64,000 nt of DNA from CAXBMB01 sp963976695 (GTDB lineage: Bacteria > Pseudomonadota > Alphaproteobacteria > Kiloniellales > DSM-21159): contig CAXBMB010000007.1 of the NCBI GenBank assembly GCA_963976695.1, forward strand, positions 11,024-75,023. Direction: 5' to 3'. The notes beneath the pieces are model-generated. The model did not search any database and had not been told where the DNA came from. It worked only from the letters and a program-made list of their open reading frames with translations. Positions within the stretch are counted from its first letter, which is position 1; every line of letters begins with the position of its first letter. The position numbers and the translations under genes were made by a program. Positions 63,701 to 64,000 of the stretch are shown piece after piece.

Positions 63701-64000
63701 GGCGGCGCAAAGCCCGTCCAGCCGATCCAGGAAAGCCGGCCAGGCCGGATCGCCGGAAACCCCTTGGCGCAGCCGGTCGGGCCAGGCCGCCGCGCCCAGG
63801 CTGTCCGCGCCGGTTTTGAAGGCCGGGCGCGCTGCGGCAAGCGGTTGCCAAACCACCTGGTGGAAAACCTCATAGTTCCGCTCGGCCGCGCGCACCGTCT
63901 CGGTTCCCTGGCCCGATAGCGCCATCTGCTTGACCGCGCGTCCCTTGAGCGGCCAGAAGGTGGTTTTTTGGTAGGGGTATGTTGGCAGGTTTTTTGGGCT
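60707..64000 (-). CDS. Type I polyketide synthase, C-terminal part (AT)-cMT-KR-ACP, truncated by window edge
   Basis: The frame is open to the right edge. The first residues read LPTYPYQKTTFWPLKG, the typical linker after an AT domain, so KS and AT must lie beyond 64000 and the Met at 63925 is internal. Domains seen (numbered from that Met): C-methyltransferase (about 130-410, EIGAGSGATT near 238, ANVLHAT); KR (about 430-830, TGGLGGLG near 633, HAAGQLDDG); ACP (Ser near 966); then an acidic C-terminal docking tail (LESLTDAQAAALLAGLVDD). No DH or ER is visible, so the unit added would be alpha-methyl-beta-hydroxy. The stop overlaps the next start (ATGA). Confidence 0.94.
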   Translation of the reverse strand, partial: SPKNLPTYPYQKTTFWPLKGRAVKQMALSGQGTETVRAAERNYEVFHQVVWQPLAAARPAFKTGADSLGAAAWPDRLRQGVSGDPAWPAFLDRLDGLCAALAGAALRRAWAAGRGKTWRPGLCFSTQDWLDRTALQPDQVLLFQRLCAMAVEGGDLTAQAEGWQVIVSPSTPQNLDRELSALIDTQPAFRPELTLLAQAVDALPDVLCGRTQGVELLFDNPEVSLQALYGDAPLAGCFNRLAGDLLAADLAGGPVSVLEIGAGSGATTAALLPQLPPGSRYHFTDISQAFLDQAARRFAATSGIDFTTGLLDISQPAPAEQAGRRDLVVAANVLHATADLKAALEQAVRRLKPGGRLLLLEVTRRRRRFDLVFGLTPGWWAFSDRDLRPDHALLAPADWRALLTDLGLEVLAILPEDLAGDLPDQSVILAAKPVVKAPEKAVDKAVDKAPDKDLLPGRWLVTGPGAPALQAATPGSDLLLASDLEALRARLADPDLQARGLLYLATAGQASSPEDGEVRQPEQEAETADDGLALLTPVLQAAQALMASDKSLPLWIVTQGGAPDALSGHQTSAAALWGLGRTFAREAPGNRGGLIDLAPASAWAGQLAAFAEALGSGEDELLLRQGACLAPRLQRWSAPRADAARLDLSSEGVWLITGGLGGLGPAIAQRLARRGLKDILLVSRRGDLTAEQRAAIEAQGGKPEVCHGDVSDGTFLAALLARLAAEGRKLTGVIHAAGQLDDGLLQDLTPARFAAVWASKVTAAGWLDRLTETLALSHFVLFSSAVSILAPAGQATHAAANTALAALAQRRRAAGRPAQVIHWGAWSQIGAAAGQVAERAEQEGFAAITPSAGLDGLETAILSNEASLVMLPAVWATYLTRHPEDRTRSLFAAQGGRLAQAQQGDPRGDDPTADDRGVDDPGADGAGGDDSRRGGPVAQAGPTLREELAALPRNRRGIAVRDAVRRVVAQVLGHSAVAQVPLEEPLGELGLDSLMAVQLRNALSDLVAEKLPAQLLYDYPSVSQLAGHLLATSLRGDDPELPSYDAETEKKANPEEGAKMANLDLADLESLTDAQAAALLAGLVDDGELPDPVGDDT

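Noticed and set aside
63923..63925. Start codon of the upstream synthase
   Set aside because: The frame continues to the window edge with a post-AT linker sequence, so this Met is internal.

Overview
The window reads as chromosomal DNA of a GC-rich alphaproteobacterium, most likely Rhodospirillales. This rests on family content and gene order recognised by eye (dnaB-alr-mlaEF-radA-cvpA-purF, der-bamB-yfgM, DUF2794, psd-pssA). No rRNA, tRNA, CRISPR array or insertion sequence was seen.

Layout. Positions 1-12112 (+ strand) hold the end of a cyclopropane fatty acid synthase, then dnaB, alr, an MlaE/MlaF-type lipid ABC transporter pair, radA, cvpA, purF, a small membrane protein, a short-chain dehydrogenase and a DUF2332 protein. 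Positions 12214-20596 (- strand) hold der, bamB, a YfgM-like protein and a ugpBAEC-type glycerol-3-phosphate uptake operon. Positions 21370-27430 (+) hold DUF2794 and DUF188 proteins, psd and pssA for phosphatidylethanolamine synthesis, an unrecognised nucleotidyltransferase-like protein, a GlmU-like protein and a HAD phosphatase. Positions 27522-32625 hold a LysR regulator divergent from two FAD enzymes, the second a dimethylglycine/sarcosine dehydrogenase relative. Positions 32772-39118 (-) hold a second CFA synthase, a GST, trhO, slyX, ybiB, a DUF697 protein and a ParA-like ATPase.

The outstanding region is 39242-64000: a modular type I polyketide synthase cluster that runs off the right edge. 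Three synthase genes and a discrete alpha/beta-hydrolase lie head to tail on the - strand with overlapping stop/start codons (ATGA, ATGAGTGA, GTGA). They read as (AT)-cMT-KR-ACP // KS-AT-DH-cMT-ER-KR-ACP-KS-AT-KR-ACP // KS-AT-KR-ACP-sulfotransferase-(primase-like insert)-esterase. A type II thioesterase and a SnoaL-like protein flank the cluster.

The final protein carries a sulfotransferase domain of the kind used by curacin CurM and the cyanobacterial olefin synthase. There, the beta-hydroxyl of the last intermediate is sulfated and hydrolysis is coupled to decarboxylation and sulfate loss, leaving a terminal alkene. Here the usual partner thioesterase appears to be replaced by an esterase-D-type domain, and about 135 residues resembling a degenerate DnaG TOPRIM region sit between the two. 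I regard this as the candidate undescribed system: a terminal-alkene-forming polyketide line in an alphaproteobacterium with a non-canonical release unit. The product structure is inference.
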